Positions 16,693-25,637 are shown, counted from the first letter of the stretch. The stretch: DNA of 64,000 nt from Aquimarina sp. ERC-38 (GCF_026222555.1 NZ_CP098511.1:1159501-1223500); one strand, 5' to 3'. A program made the numbers and translations. The notes: a model not told the origin generated them from the letters alone.

Positions 16693-18211
16693 GGGTAGAA
16701 GCGTTTTTAGAAATAGCTGTTTGAATCCTATTGATGCTTTCTTCTTTACTAATAACACTCATAATTTCAAAAACATCTACACCCTGTAAAGAACCTACCA
16801 ATGCAATCCGAAGGGGCATCATTACTTTACCAAAACTAATTTCCTGAGAAGCGATCCATTCTTTTACTCTTTTATTTACAGTATTTGCCGAGAAATCTTG
16901 TATTTCGTCAATAACAGGAAGTAGTTGTTCTAAAAGCTCCCCGGTATCCGATTTCCAGGATTTTTTAATGGCTTTTTCATCGTAAGTATCAGGACTTTTA
17001 AAAAAATAAATGCTTAAATCCCAGAGGTCCTTTGCAAAAATTGCACGTTCTCTAACCAAATCAACAATTTTATTGATATCAAGATTAGTTTTTATGTTTT
17101 TTTCGTCTAAGATCTTTTTAAACTCTTCTAGTAAATAAGAATGATCTGCCTCGTGTAGATACTGTTGTTGAAACCACTTGGTTTTATCCGGATCAAATTT
17201 TGCTCCTGCTTTAGTTACCTGTTCTAACGAGAAAAGTTGTATTAATTCTTCCGTTGATAAAATTTCCTGATCAGATTCGGGATGCCAACCTAGTAAAGCT
17301 AGCATGTTAACAACCGCTTCGGGTAGATAGCCTTCTTCCTTATAGCCATTAGAAACCTCACCGGTTTTTGGGTCTTTCCATTCCAACGGAAAAACTGGGA
17401 ATCCCATTTTATCACCATCCCGTTTACTTAGTTTTCCTTTGCCCACTGGTTTTAGGATTAAAGGTAAATGTGCAAATTTCGGACTTTCCCGTTCAAAAGC
17501 CTGGTATAACAAATGATGTAAAGCCAGAGAAGGTAACCATTCCTCTCCTCGGATAACATGAGAAATTTTCATTAAGTGATCATCTACCACATTAGCCAAA
17601 TGGTACGTAGGCATCCCGTCACTTTTAAATAGTACTTTATCGTCCAGGGTATTACTATCTATTTCAATGTCACCCCTTACAATATCATCTAATTGTAGAA
17701 TTTTGTCTTTAGGAACTTTAAAACGAATTACATAAGCTTCGTTAGCTTCCATTTTTTGTTGCACCTCTTCTTTAGAAAGTTTAAGGGAATTATTTAGTTT
17801 CTCCCGGTTGTGCCAGTTATAGATAAAGGTTTTTCCTTTAGCTTCATGATCCTTACGATGTTGGTCTAAAGCTTCAGGAGTATCAAAAGCATAATATGCT
17901 TTCCCATTTTCAATTAATTGATCCGCATATTCTTTATAAAGATCTTTACGTTCACTTTGTCGATAAGGTCCAAAGTCACCCAGTTGCTTTGCACTTTCAT
18001 CCGGATGAATACCACACCAGGACAGTGCTTCATCAATATATTGTTCAGCACCTTCTACAAATCGGTTTTGATCGGTATCTTCTATTCTTAAAATAAAAGT
18101 ACCCTGATGTTTTTTAGCAAATAAATAATTAAACAGGGCAGTTCGTACCCCACCGATATGAAGGGGGCCGGTAGGACTGGGTGCAAATCGAACACGTATA
18201 TCTTTTGTCAT
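16676..18211 (-). CDS. gltX: Glutamyl-tRNA synthetase
   Basis: This 511-residue class I synthetase has the HIGH motif in APSPTGPLHIGGVRTALFNYL (split here: APSPTGPLHIGG, about residues 10-21) and the KMSKS equivalent KLSKRDGD near residue 260. ILRIEDTDQNRF follows HIGH as expected, and the C-terminal helical anticodon-binding domain covers about 370-511. It charges tRNA-Glu; with glnS also present in the window it is likely the discriminating form. A TATCTTTG -7-like box lies at 18240-18233 on the minus strand, without a clear -33 box. Confidence 0.96.
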   Translation of the reverse strand: MTKDIRVRFAPSPTGPLHIGGVRTALFNYLFAKKHQGTFILRIEDTDQNRFVEGAEQYIDEALSWCGIHPDESAKQLGDFGPYRQSERKDLYKEYADQLIENGKAYYAFDTPEALDQHRKDHEAKGKTFIYNWHNREKLNNSLKLSKEEVQQKMEANEAYVIRFKVPKDKILQLDDIVRGDIEIDSNTLDDKVLFKSDGMPTYHLANVVDDHLMKISHVIRGEEWLPSLALHHLLYQAFERESPKFAHLPLILKPVGKGKLSKRDGDKMGFPVFPLEWKDPKTGEVSNGYKEEGYLPEAVVNMLALLGWHPESDQEILSTEELIQLFSLEQVTKAGAKFDPDKTKWFQQQYLHEADHSYLLEEFKKILDEKNIKTNLDINKIVDLVRERAIFAKDLWDLSIYFFKSPDTYDEKAIKKSWKSDTGELLEQLLPVIDEIQDFSANTVNKRVKEWIASQEISFGKVMMPLRIALVGSLQGVDVFEIMSVISKEESINRIQTAISKNASTHDQTV

Positions 18212-18535
18212 AATCTTACTTAAAATAGTTCACAAAGATATAGGGATCAGTCGAACATCCGTATGGAATCCGTAAAATAATGTGCTTAAACTACCATTTT
18301 CTGCATCTGTGGTAGCACAGTGTTATTCATAAGCCTATTCTTAACACAAGTAGCAATTGGTATGGTATATGCTGCTATAATATTTAAACCTATCTTTTTA
18401 AGAAATAAATTGATTTGAATTTTACTTTTTTGGTCAAATAAAGCTAAAACAAGAGATTAGCATTCACAAACACCTTTTAGAAACTCAGAAATTCCAGTAA
18501 CTTTATAGTAATATTTTAAAGCGTCAAAAAATAGC
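18212..18535. other. Intergenic region between divergent gltX and the DUF4175 gene
   Basis: About 320 bases separate the two divergent genes. The region holds an imperfect hairpin at 18281-18319, listed separately, and presumably two promoters. No ORF or RNA gene is recognised. Confidence 0.55.
18281..18319. repeat. Imperfect inverted repeat between gltX and the DUF4175 gene
   Basis: TGTGC (18281-18285) pairs with GCACA (18315-18319), and TACCA (18292-18296) pairs with TGGTA (18310-18314), around a 13-base loop, with a 6-base bulge on the left. No T-run follows on either side, so it does not look like a terminator. It could be an operator or a chance structure. Confidence 0.4.
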
Positions 18536-21500
18536 ATGGAGAACTTTGCAAAAATAAAAGAAAAGTTAGAAGGCTTTATTAAAAAGTTTTATGTTAATGA
18601 GTTGATAAAAGGGAGTATATTATTTATCTCCCTGGGGTTGCTATATTTTTTAATCACTCTACTTATTGAGCACTTTCTATGGTTAAGTAGTATGGGTAGA
18701 ACTATTTTATTTTGGGGTTTTATTGCGGGCGAACTTTTTTTACTGTTTCGATTTATTATAATACCATTAGCAAGGTTAAATCGGTTGGCAAAAGGTATAG
18801 GCTTTAAAGAAGCATCCACTATGATTGGCGCTTATTTTCCGGAGGTTCAGGATAAATTAATTAATCTCTTACAACTTGCCGAGCATAGTGATAATTCGGA
18901 TTTGGTGATGGCGAGTGTAGATCAGAAATCGGTACAGTTAGCACCGGTACCTTTTAAGATTGCTATTGATTATAAAAAGAATACTAGGTTATTTTGGTTA
19001 GCGGGTATTCCAATTTTATTGTTTTTACTGATAAGTCTTTTATATAGTACTAATTGGTTTACAGAAAGTTATACTCGGGTAGTAAACTACGAAACGGCTT
19101 ATCAACCTCCGGCTCCTTTTCAATTTTTAGTAGTAAATGATAACTTACAGGCTTTAGAAGGTGAGAATTTTACAGTAGAAGTTCGAACGGAAGGTACTAC
19201 CATTCCTGAAGCGATGAGTATTCAATTTGAAGATCAATCCTATATTATGGATACGAAGGGAATAGGTGTTTTTCAATATACGTTCAATAATCTGGAGACT
19301 TCTAAACAATTTCAATTAGAAGCAAATGCAATTCTTTCCGGTAAATATAATTTAAAGGTGGGTAAAGTTCCGGTGCTGTTGGATTTTGAAATGCAATTAA
19401 ATTATCCAAAATATATAAATAGAAAAAGTGAAGTTCTTAAAAGTACAGGGAATGCAAACATTCCCGAAGGAACTCAGGTAACTTGGAAAGTTAAAACCAG
19501 AAATACGGATAATGTAAAACTTATTAAGCGAGATACAACCATACAATTCTTAAAGAACGCATCTGATTTTCAAGCGATGCAAACTATATACTCCGGTTTT
19601 AGCTATGATTTATCAACTTCTAATAATATAGTGAATGACTATGATAAATTAACCTTTACTATAAAAGCAATTAAAGATCAATACCCGGAAATTAAAGTGG
19701 TTTCCAAACAAGATTCGATATCAGAGTTAGAAACTTTCTTTCTAGGGAAAGTAAGCGATGATTACGGGTTAACTAAAGTAAACCTGGTATATTATGATAG
19801 AAATCGACCTCTACAAAAAAGTATAAAAACACTTTCCGTTTCTAAAGATAATATAGGTGAATTTGTTACTTCTTTTCCTGGAGCATTACAATTAGAAGAA
19901 GGAGTAGATTACGAATTGTATTTTGAAGTGTACGATAATGATGTGCTTCACAATTATAAAAAATCCAAAAGTAAAGTATATACTTTTAGGAATTCTACGG
20001 AAGATGAAAAGCAAAATCAAAACTTGCAACAACAAAAGGAAGCAATATCCGGGTTAAATAATTCATTGTCTAAATTTAAAAAGCAGCAGGAAGAATTAAA
20101 GGCAATTAATAAATTACAGAAGGAAAAGAAACAGTTGGATTATGAGGATAAAAGAAAATTAAAAACTTTTTTGGAACAACAGGAGCAACAAGAGAAATTG
20201 CTAAAAAAGTTTAATGAGCAATTAAAAGGTAGCTTAGATAAAACAAAAAAGAGTAAACAGGAACCTTTTAAGAATGCCTTAAAAGAAATGATGGAACGTA
20301 ATGAAGAGCGATTAAAAAAGAATGAAGAATTACGTAAAGAATTGGAAAAGTTGGCGGATAAAATTCGAAAAGAAGAATTTTCTGAAAAGCTGGATGAGCT
20401 GGGGAAAGAAAATAAGAATATTGAAAAGAACCTGGATCAATTGTTAGAATTAACAAAGCGTTTTTATGTAATTGAGAAACATGAAAAATTGGGAGATCAA
20501 CTTAAAAAATTGAGTAAAGATCAGGAGAAACTGGCAAATTCGGATGAGCTTGAAAACACAAAAGAGAAGCAGGATAGTATTAATAAACAATTTGATAAGT
20601 TTCAAAAGGAGTTCGAAGAACTACGCAAAGAAAATAAGAAATTAAGAAAGCCTATGCAACTGGATCAAAAGAAATCTGATGAAAAAGAAATTGAAGAAGA
20701 ATTAAATAAAGCGTCAGAGAAATTAGGTCAGGAAAAAAAGGAAGATGCAAAAAAGAATCAAAAAAGCGCCGCAGAAAAAATGAAGCAAATGCAACAGCAG
20801 ATGCAACGAGAAATGCAAATGAATGGCGAAGCGCAGCAAGCGGAGGACGTAGAAATGTTACGCCAGATTTTGGACAATCTTGTGGATTACTCCTTATGGC
20901 AAGAAGGGTTAATGGAGAATTTTAAAGAAATGGGTGTAAATAATCCTTCCTATTCTCAAAAGTTAAAGCGGCAAAGCGTTCTGAAGGAAAACTTTATCCA
21001 CATCGATGATAGTTTATATGCTTTGGCGTTAAGGACTCCTCAAATTTCGGATAAAGTGACAGAAAAGGTGACGGATATTGAGTACAATATGGATAAAGCA
21101 TTGGATTACTTATCACAAAACCAATTAATGATAGGTGCATCTAGTCAACAGTATGCAGTAACCGGGGCTAACGAACTGGCATATATGTTAAGTCAGGCCT
21201 TAGACCAAATGCAGAATGGTATGCCTTCAAAAGGAAGAGGAAAAAATTCAAAAGGTTTTCAATTACCGGATATTATAAAAAAGCAACAAGAACTTTCTGA
21301 AGAAATGAAACCGGGTGGTAAGGAAGGAAAAAAGAAAGGTGAGGAGGAAGGTCAGGGAGAAGAAGGCGAGAAGGGCAAACAAGGAGAACAGGGACAAAAA
21401 GGGAAGCAAGGTAACGAGGGTCAGGAAGGTCAGGATGCTGGTAAAAAAGGTAATCAAGGACAGAATGGAGAAGAGGGTGAAGGCACTGATGGAGATAAGG

Positions 21501-22072
21501 GTAATTCAGGTAAAGGCAAATCTGGGAAAGGGAATCAAAATAAATCGGGTCAAGAAGGGAAAGACGGTAATAAAGGAAATTCCAAGACAGGTGATAAAAA
21601 AGGTAGTAAAGGTAGCAAAGAAGGTGGTGAAGATGAAGGGGAATTCGGAGAAGAAAGGGAGAGTGAGCAAATTTTTGAAATCTACAAACAACAACAGGAA
21701 TTAAGAAACAAGTTAAAAGACAAGTTAGAAAGTGCAGGTTTTAAAGATGAAAAAGGAAGCCGTATTTTACAAAAAATGGAACAGGTAGAACAAGAGTTGT
21801 TACAAAACGGATTGAACGAATCAACTAGGAAGAAGATGGTAGATATCAAACATGAATTAATGAAATTGGAAAAAGCAGATTTGGAACAGGGAGAGGACAA
21901 TAAGCGTGAAAGTAATACCAATCAAAAAACATTTGATCCGGCGACTAGCATTGATGAAAAAGGGATAAAACAATATTTTAATTCGGTTGAAATTTTAAAC
22001 AGACAAACCTTACCTTTGCAACCCACTTTTAAAACCAAGGTGCAAAAGTATTTTAAGGTAGGTAATGATTGA
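18536..22072 (+). CDS. DUF4175 family large membrane protein with coiled coil and Gly-rich region
   Basis: This 1178-residue protein has three N-terminal membrane segments (about residues 24-45, 55-75 and 155-175). A beta-rich periplasmic part follows (about 190-490), with VVNDNLQALEGENFTVEV and DDYGLTKVNLVYYD resembling other DUF4175 members. Residues 490-760 are a long Lys/Glu/Gln coiled coil, and about 760-920 is a helical domain. A low-complexity stretch at about 925-1040 is dominated by Gly, Lys, Glu and Gln, partly in Gly-X-Y triplets. The end is a short helical tail. The family is widespread in Bacteroidota and of unknown function. The ybeY start overlaps its end by 8 bases, so the two are coupled. 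Confidence 0.85.
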   Translation: MENFAKIKEKLEGFIKKFYVNELIKGSILFISLGLLYFLITLLIEHFLWLSSMGRTILFWGFIAGELFLLFRFIIIPLARLNRLAKGIGFKEASTMIGAYFPEVQDKLINLLQLAEHSDNSDLVMASVDQKSVQLAPVPFKIAIDYKKNTRLFWLAGIPILLFLLISLLYSTNWFTESYTRVVNYETAYQPPAPFQFLVVNDNLQALEGENFTVEVRTEGTTIPEAMSIQFEDQSYIMDTKGIGVFQYTFNNLETSKQFQLEANAILSGKYNLKVGKVPVLLDFEMQLNYPKYINRKSEVLKSTGNANIPEGTQVTWKVKTRNTDNVKLIKRDTTIQFLKNASDFQAMQTIYSGFSYDLSTSNNIVNDYDKLTFTIKAIKDQYPEIKVVSKQDSISELETFFLGKVSDDYGLTKVNLVYYDRNRPLQKSIKTLSVSKDNIGEFVTSFPGALQLEEGVDYELYFEVYDNDVLHNYKKSKSKVYTFRNSTEDEKQNQNLQQQKEAISGLNNSLSKFKKQQEELKAINKLQKEKKQLDYEDKRKLKTFLEQQEQQEKLLKKFNEQLKGSLDKTKKSKQEPFKNALKEMMERNEERLKKNEELRKELEKLADKIRKEEFSEKLDELGKENKNIEKNLDQLLELTKRFYVIEKHEKLGDQLKKLSKDQEKLANSDELENTKEKQDSINKQFDKFQKEFEELRKENKKLRKPMQLDQKKSDEKEIEEELNKASEKLGQEKKEDAKKNQKSAAEKMKQMQQQMQREMQMNGEAQQAEDVEMLRQILDNLVDYSLWQEGLMENFKEMGVNNPSYSQKLKRQSVLKENFIHIDDSLYALALRTPQISDKVTEKVTDIEYNMDKALDYLSQNQLMIGASSQQYAVTGANELAYMLSQALDQMQNGMPSKGRGKNSKGFQLPDIIKKQQELSEEMKPGGKEGKKKGEEEGQGEEGEKGKQGEQGQKGKQGNEGQEGQDAGKKGNQGQNGEEGEGTDGDKGNSGKGKSGKGNQNKSGQEGKDGNKGNSKTGDKKGSKGSKEGGEDEGEFGEERESEQIFEIYKQQQELRNKLKDKLESAGFKDEKGSRILQKMEQVEQELLQNGLNESTRKKMVDIKHELMKLEKADLEQGEDNKRESNTNQKTFDPATSIDEKGIKQYFNSVEILNRQTLPLQPTFKTKVQKYFKVGND

Positions 22073-22487
22073 GTTTTTTTATCATGATGTCGATTTTGAA
22101 TTGAATAATACGAATGAGTATGCTTCCTGGATTTTGGAGATTGGTAAAAGCGAAGGCAAGGAAATTGGTGATATAAACTTTATTTTCTGTACGGATGAAT
22201 ATCTTTTAAACATCAATAAGGAGTTTCTTTCGCATAATACCTATACAGACATTATTACTTTTGATTATAAAATGGGCGAAGAACTAAATGGTGAAATCTA
22301 TATATCTATAGAAAGGGTTCAAGAGAATGCTGAAGTTTATAATATCGATTTCACTCACGAATTGAAAAGAGTAATGTCTCATGGAATTCTGCATATGTGT
22401 GGATACGAAGATAGGACTGATGATGATAAATCGCAGATGAGAAAGTTAGAGAATGATAAAATTAATTTGTTCCACGTGGAACTATAA
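22065..22487 (+). CDS. ybeY: Endoribonuclease YbeY (16S rRNA maturation)
   Basis: This 140-residue protein is of normal YbeY length. The metal site reads HGILHMCGYED (about residues 105-115): H-x3-H is intact, but the third ligand position is Asp where E. coli has His. The upstream LSHNTYTDIITFDY matches the family's NVLSFP-type region. YbeY processes the 16S rRNA 3' end and takes part in ribosome quality control. The start overlaps the DUF4175 gene. Its last codons (Leu-Phe-His-Val-Glu-Leu-stop) are written by the first parS-like palindrome, so the site constrains the C-terminal peptide. Confidence 0.92.
   Translation: MIEFFYHDVDFELNNTNEYASWILEIGKSEGKEIGDINFIFCTDEYLLNINKEFLSHNTYTDIITFDYKMGEELNGEIYISIERVQENAEVYNIDFTHELKRVMSHGILHMCGYEDRTDDDKSQMRKLENDKINLFHVEL
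22468..22483. other. parS-like palindrome, copy 1
   Basis: TGTTCCACGTGGAACT contains a perfect 14-bp palindrome (GTTCCACGTGGAAC) that matches the widely conserved chromosomal ParB-binding consensus TGTTnCACGTGnAACA at all but the final base. It lies inside the last codons of ybeY. An identical 16-mer lies 26 bases downstream. parAB itself is not in the window. Confidence 0.78.
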
Positions 22488-22493
22488 ATAAAA

Positions 22494-22509
22494 TGTTCCA
22501 CGTGGAACT
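22494..22509. other. parS-like palindrome, copy 2
   Basis: This is a second identical TGTTCCACGTGGAACT, ending 5 bases before the mnmG ATG at 22515. The ATG at 22493 reads through it for nine codons (MFHVELYYV) to a TGA at 22517-22519 that overlaps the mnmG start. So the site either forms a tiny leader ORF or is untranslated. Spacing to copy 1 is 26 bases start to start, about two and a half helical turns. Confidence 0.78.
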
Positions 22510-22514
22510 TTATT

Positions 22515-24386
22515 ATGTTTGATAGGATTTATGATGTTATAGTTGTTGGAGCCGGACATGCCGGAAGTGAAGCCGCCGCCGCCGCCGCCAACATGGGATG
22601 CAGTACTTTGTTAATTACGATGAATTTGCAAAACATTGCACAGATGAGTTGTAATCCGGCAATGGGAGGTATTGCAAAAGGACAGATTGTTAGAGAGATT
22701 GATGCCTTGGGTGGATATAGCGGTATCGTAAGTGATCGTACCGCTATACAATTTAAAATGCTTAATAAGTCAAAAGGACCCGCAATGTGGAGTCCGAGAG
22801 TGCAAAGTGATCGAATGCGCTTTGCTGAGGAGTGGCGTTTACTTTTAGAACAAACTCCTAATCTCGATTTTTACCAGGAAATGGTTAGCGGACTTTTGAT
22901 TGAAAAAGATAAAGTGGTAGGAGTTAAAACTTCTCTAGGAATTGAGATCAAAGCTAAGTCCGTAGTCTTAACTAATGGCACTTTCTTAAACGGACTTATT
23001 CATATTGGTGAAAAGCAATTTGGAGGCGGTAGGGCAGGAGAAAGAGCTGCCACCGGAATAACAGAACAATTAATTAATCTTGGTTTTGATGCTGGCCGAA
23101 TGAAAACCGGAACACCTCCCAGGGTAGATGGCAGATCTTTGGATTATTCTAAAATGGTGGAACAACCTGGTGACGAACAACCGGAAAAGTTCAGTTATTC
23201 TAAAATGACCAAACCCTTAACTCAGCAGCGATCCTGTTACATGACTTATACTTCAGAAAAAGTACATGACACCTTACGTACAGGTTTTGATCGTTCTCCT
23301 ATGTTTAATGGTAGTATTAAGAGTATAGGACCTCGGTATTGCCCTTCTATTGAAGATAAAATCAATCGTTTTGCGGATAAAGAAAGGCATCAATTGTTTG
23401 TAGAACCCGAAGGATGGAATACTGTCGAAGTTTATGTCAATGGTTTCTCAACTTCTTTACCGGAAGAGGTTCAATTTGAATCTTTAAGAAAAGTGGTTGG
23501 ATTTGAAAAGGTAAAATTTTTTAGACCAGGGTATGCGATCGAATATGATTATTTTCCACCTACTCAATTAGCTCATACCTTAGAAACAAAAGTAGTATCC
23601 GGATTATATTTTGCAGGTCAAATTAACGGAACTACCGGGTATGAAGAAGCAGCTTCGCAAGGATTAATGGCAGGTATCAATGCGGCTCTAAAAGTACAGG
23701 AAAAAGAATCCTTTACACTTCAAAGAAACGAAGCTTATATTGGTGTTTTAATTGACGATTTAATTACTAAAGGGACCGAAGAACCCTATCGAATGTTTAC
23801 CTCACGGGCAGAATATAGAACACTTTTACGTCAGGATAATGCAGACTTTAGGCTTACGCCAAAATCTTTTAAAATAGGTCTAGCTTCTAAAGAACGGATG
23901 CAACTTATGGAAGAGAAACAAAAATCATCGCATGACTTTGTAGAATTCTTTAAGAAAACAAGTGTAGCTCCTGAAGAAATTAATCCTATTCTTAAAGAAA
24001 AAGGTTCTTCTCCGGTTTCACAAAGTGGTAAACTTTTTAAAATATTTGCCCGACCACAAATTACATTGGATGATTTAAAAGAAGTAATAAAAGTTGCTGA
24101 ATATATTGATGAGCATAACCTGGAACGAGAAGTGCTTGAACAAACAGAAATCCAAATTAAATATTCCGGTTATATCGAAAAAGAAAAGAATAATGCTGAT
24201 AAATTAAATCGATTAGAAAATATTAAAATCCCAAAGAATTTCGATTATACCAAACTGAAATCCCTTTCTTATGAAGCTTGTGAAAAGATGTCCCGAATTA
24301 AACCGGTAAGCATATCTCAAGCCTCCCGAATAAGTGGTGTTTCGCCTAGTGACATATCTGTTTTATTAGTGTATATGGGACGGTAA
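22515..24386 (+). CDS. mnmG: tRNA uridine-5-carboxymethylaminomethyl synthesis enzyme MnmG (GidA)
   Basis: This 623-residue protein is of full MnmG length. The FAD-binding Rossmann motif is VIVVGAGHAGSEAA (about residues 9-22), followed by MSCNPAMGGIAKGQIVREIDALGG (split: MSCNPAMGGIAKGQ, about 44-57), both diagnostic. GQINGTTGYEEAASQGLMAG (about 371-390) and the C-terminal helical MnmE-binding domain (SYEACEKMSRIKP, SQASRISGVSPSDISVLLVY) are present. With MnmE it modifies wobble uridine 34 of several tRNAs. The helix after the glycine motif is coded by six consecutive GCC triplets. gidA is often near the replication origin, in line with the parS-like sites just upstream. Confidence 0.96.
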   Translation: MFDRIYDVIVVGAGHAGSEAAAAAANMGCSTLLITMNLQNIAQMSCNPAMGGIAKGQIVREIDALGGYSGIVSDRTAIQFKMLNKSKGPAMWSPRVQSDRMRFAEEWRLLLEQTPNLDFYQEMVSGLLIEKDKVVGVKTSLGIEIKAKSVVLTNGTFLNGLIHIGEKQFGGGRAGERAATGITEQLINLGFDAGRMKTGTPPRVDGRSLDYSKMVEQPGDEQPEKFSYSKMTKPLTQQRSCYMTYTSEKVHDTLRTGFDRSPMFNGSIKSIGPRYCPSIEDKINRFADKERHQLFVEPEGWNTVEVYVNGFSTSLPEEVQFESLRKVVGFEKVKFFRPGYAIEYDYFPPTQLAHTLETKVVSGLYFAGQINGTTGYEEAASQGLMAGINAALKVQEKESFTLQRNEAYIGVLIDDLITKGTEEPYRMFTSRAEYRTLLRQDNADFRLTPKSFKIGLASKERMQLMEEKQKSSHDFVEFFKKTSVAPEEINPILKEKGSSPVSQSGKLFKIFARPQITLDDLKEVIKVAEYIDEHNLEREVLEQTEIQIKYSGYIEKEKNNADKLNRLENIKIPKNFDYTKLKSLSYEACEKMSRIKPVSISQASRISGVSPSDISVLLVYMGR

Positions 24387-24547
24387 ATGTAGTTTTACTA
24401 GTAATATAAAATTGTAAACTGGGAGTAGTGTAATAAAAATTAGTTTAATTGTAATTGTACTCATTTAAAGTTTGGAAAAAATTACCCAATGGTTCAATTA
24501 GTAATAAACATTTCTACATATAGAAGTGGTTTAAATTTTTCTGATTG

Positions 24548-24573
24548 AAGCGAAAAATAGGTATTTTTTGCTT
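24548..24573. repeat. Hairpin, 12-bp stem
   Basis: AAGCGAAAAATA (24548-24559) pairs with TATTTTTTGCTT (24562-24573) over 12 positions with a single G-T wobble and a two-base turn. No U-tract follows directly. It lies 8 bases from the next hairpin and may be part of the same structured element. Confidence 0.5.
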
Positions 24574-24580
24574 AATAAAA

Positions 24581-24623
24581 TCATTTTCAGTTGCATAGCC
24601 GTAGCTACGGAACTTAAAAATGA
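24581..24623. repeat. Palindromic element with CCGTAGCTACGG core
   Basis: A perfect 12-bp palindrome CCGTAGCTACGG (24599-24610) is flanked by imperfect inverted arms TCATTTTCAGTT (24581-24592) and AACTTAAAAATGA (24611-24623). The GC-rich core in AT-rich DNA and the layered symmetry resemble REP-type extragenic palindromes. No second copy of the core was seen in this window. Confidence 0.5.
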
Positions 24624-24767
24624 TAAAAAGTAAGTGAAAAAGTATGTTCTAAATTCAGTTTGGGAAATATTTTGCAGCCAATTAATGAAAGTTTAAACAA
24701 CTTCAATATAAAAACATCATGTTTCTACGTAAAACTTTAATCAAATTCTAAATTTTTCATTTTTCAA

Positions 24768-25637
24768 ATGAGTGTTGAGCAGAAAACGTACATTATTACT
24801 AAAGACTATACAGTCAGTAATAAAGAATTTAGTTTGCAATATGACGAAGAGACAGATATCCTGTATACTTCTCCAAAACCTGAATTACAAAGCCTGTCCA
24901 AATATTACGATAGTCCTTCCTATATTTCTCATACGGATAATCATAAAGGTTTGTTTAATCAAATGTATCAACAAGTTAAAAAACTGGCATTACATCATAA
25001 GGTTAAGCTTATCCGGAAATGGAATAAAAATGGTGGAGTGCTATTAGATATTGGAGCGGGTACGGGTGATTTTTTAGTAGAAGCAAAAAAAAAGGGATGG
25101 AATGTTCAGGGTATTGAACCGAATGTAGTAGCCAGAGAAAATGCTTTAAAAAAAGAAATAACCCTACATACAGCATATACTAGTTTTAAAGAACGTAGTT
25201 TTGATGTGATTACCATGTGGCATGTACTAGAGCATATTTATAATCTGGACAATCAAATCAATTTGATTAGTACCTATTTAAAAAAGGAAGGGACTTTAAT
25301 CATAGCAGTTCCTAACTATAAATCTTTTGATGCAAATTACTACAAAGAATTTTGGGCAGCTTATGATGTTCCCAGACATTTATGGCATTTTTCAAAAAAA
25401 TCAATATCTATTATATTTGAAAAATACGGGTTTGAAGTTCAAAAAGTAAAACCCATGTGGTTTGATTCTTTTTATGTTTCTATTTTATCAGAGAAATATA
25501 AAAATAGTAAAATTGCCTTATTAAAAGGTTTAGGTATTGGCTTATACTCAAATGTAGAGGCAAAATGGAAAACAAAGGAGTTTTCATCTCAAATTTATAT
25601 TTTAAAAAGAATGAAAAGCAAAAATAAGCCTATTTAA
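24768..25637 (+). CDS. Class I SAM-dependent methyltransferase
   Basis: This 289-residue protein has a Rossmann methyltransferase core. Motif I is GGVLLDIGAGTGDFLVEAKKKG (split: LLDIGAGTGDFL, about residues 88-99), with an acidic end of strand 2 (VQGIEPN) and a post-motif FDVITMWHVLEHI (about 145-157). The UbiG/Methyltransf_23-type layout is followed by FWAAYDVPRHLWHFSKKSI, a segment common in methyltransferases acting on glycans or lipids. The N-terminal 75 residues (DYTVSNKEFSLQYDEETDIL) resemble a zinc-less version of the C-methyltransferase head. Substrate unknown. It probably stands in its own transcription unit. Confidence 0.87.
   Translation: MSVEQKTYIITKDYTVSNKEFSLQYDEETDILYTSPKPELQSLSKYYDSPSYISHTDNHKGLFNQMYQQVKKLALHHKVKLIRKWNKNGGVLLDIGAGTGDFLVEAKKKGWNVQGIEPNVVARENALKKEITLHTAYTSFKERSFDVITMWHVLEHIYNLDNQINLISTYLKKEGTLIIAVPNYKSFDANYYKEFWAAYDVPRHLWHFSKKSISIIFEKYGFEVQKVKPMWFDSFYVSILSEKYKNSKIALLKGLGIGLYSNVEAKWKTKEFSSQIYILKRMKSKNKPI

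Larger units (their letters stand above)
24387..24767. other. Intergenic region with two strong hairpins
   Basis: About 380 bases lie between mnmG and the methyltransferase gene. The region is AT-rich apart from two structured elements at 24548-24573 and 24581-24623, listed separately. No ORF is credible. Confidence 0.6.

Noticed and set aside
21315-21704. 129-codon Lys/Arg/Val-rich plus-strand frame within the DUF4175 gene
   Set aside because: It is the +1 shadow of the Gly/Lys/Glu tract. Its repeats follow exactly from the real frame.
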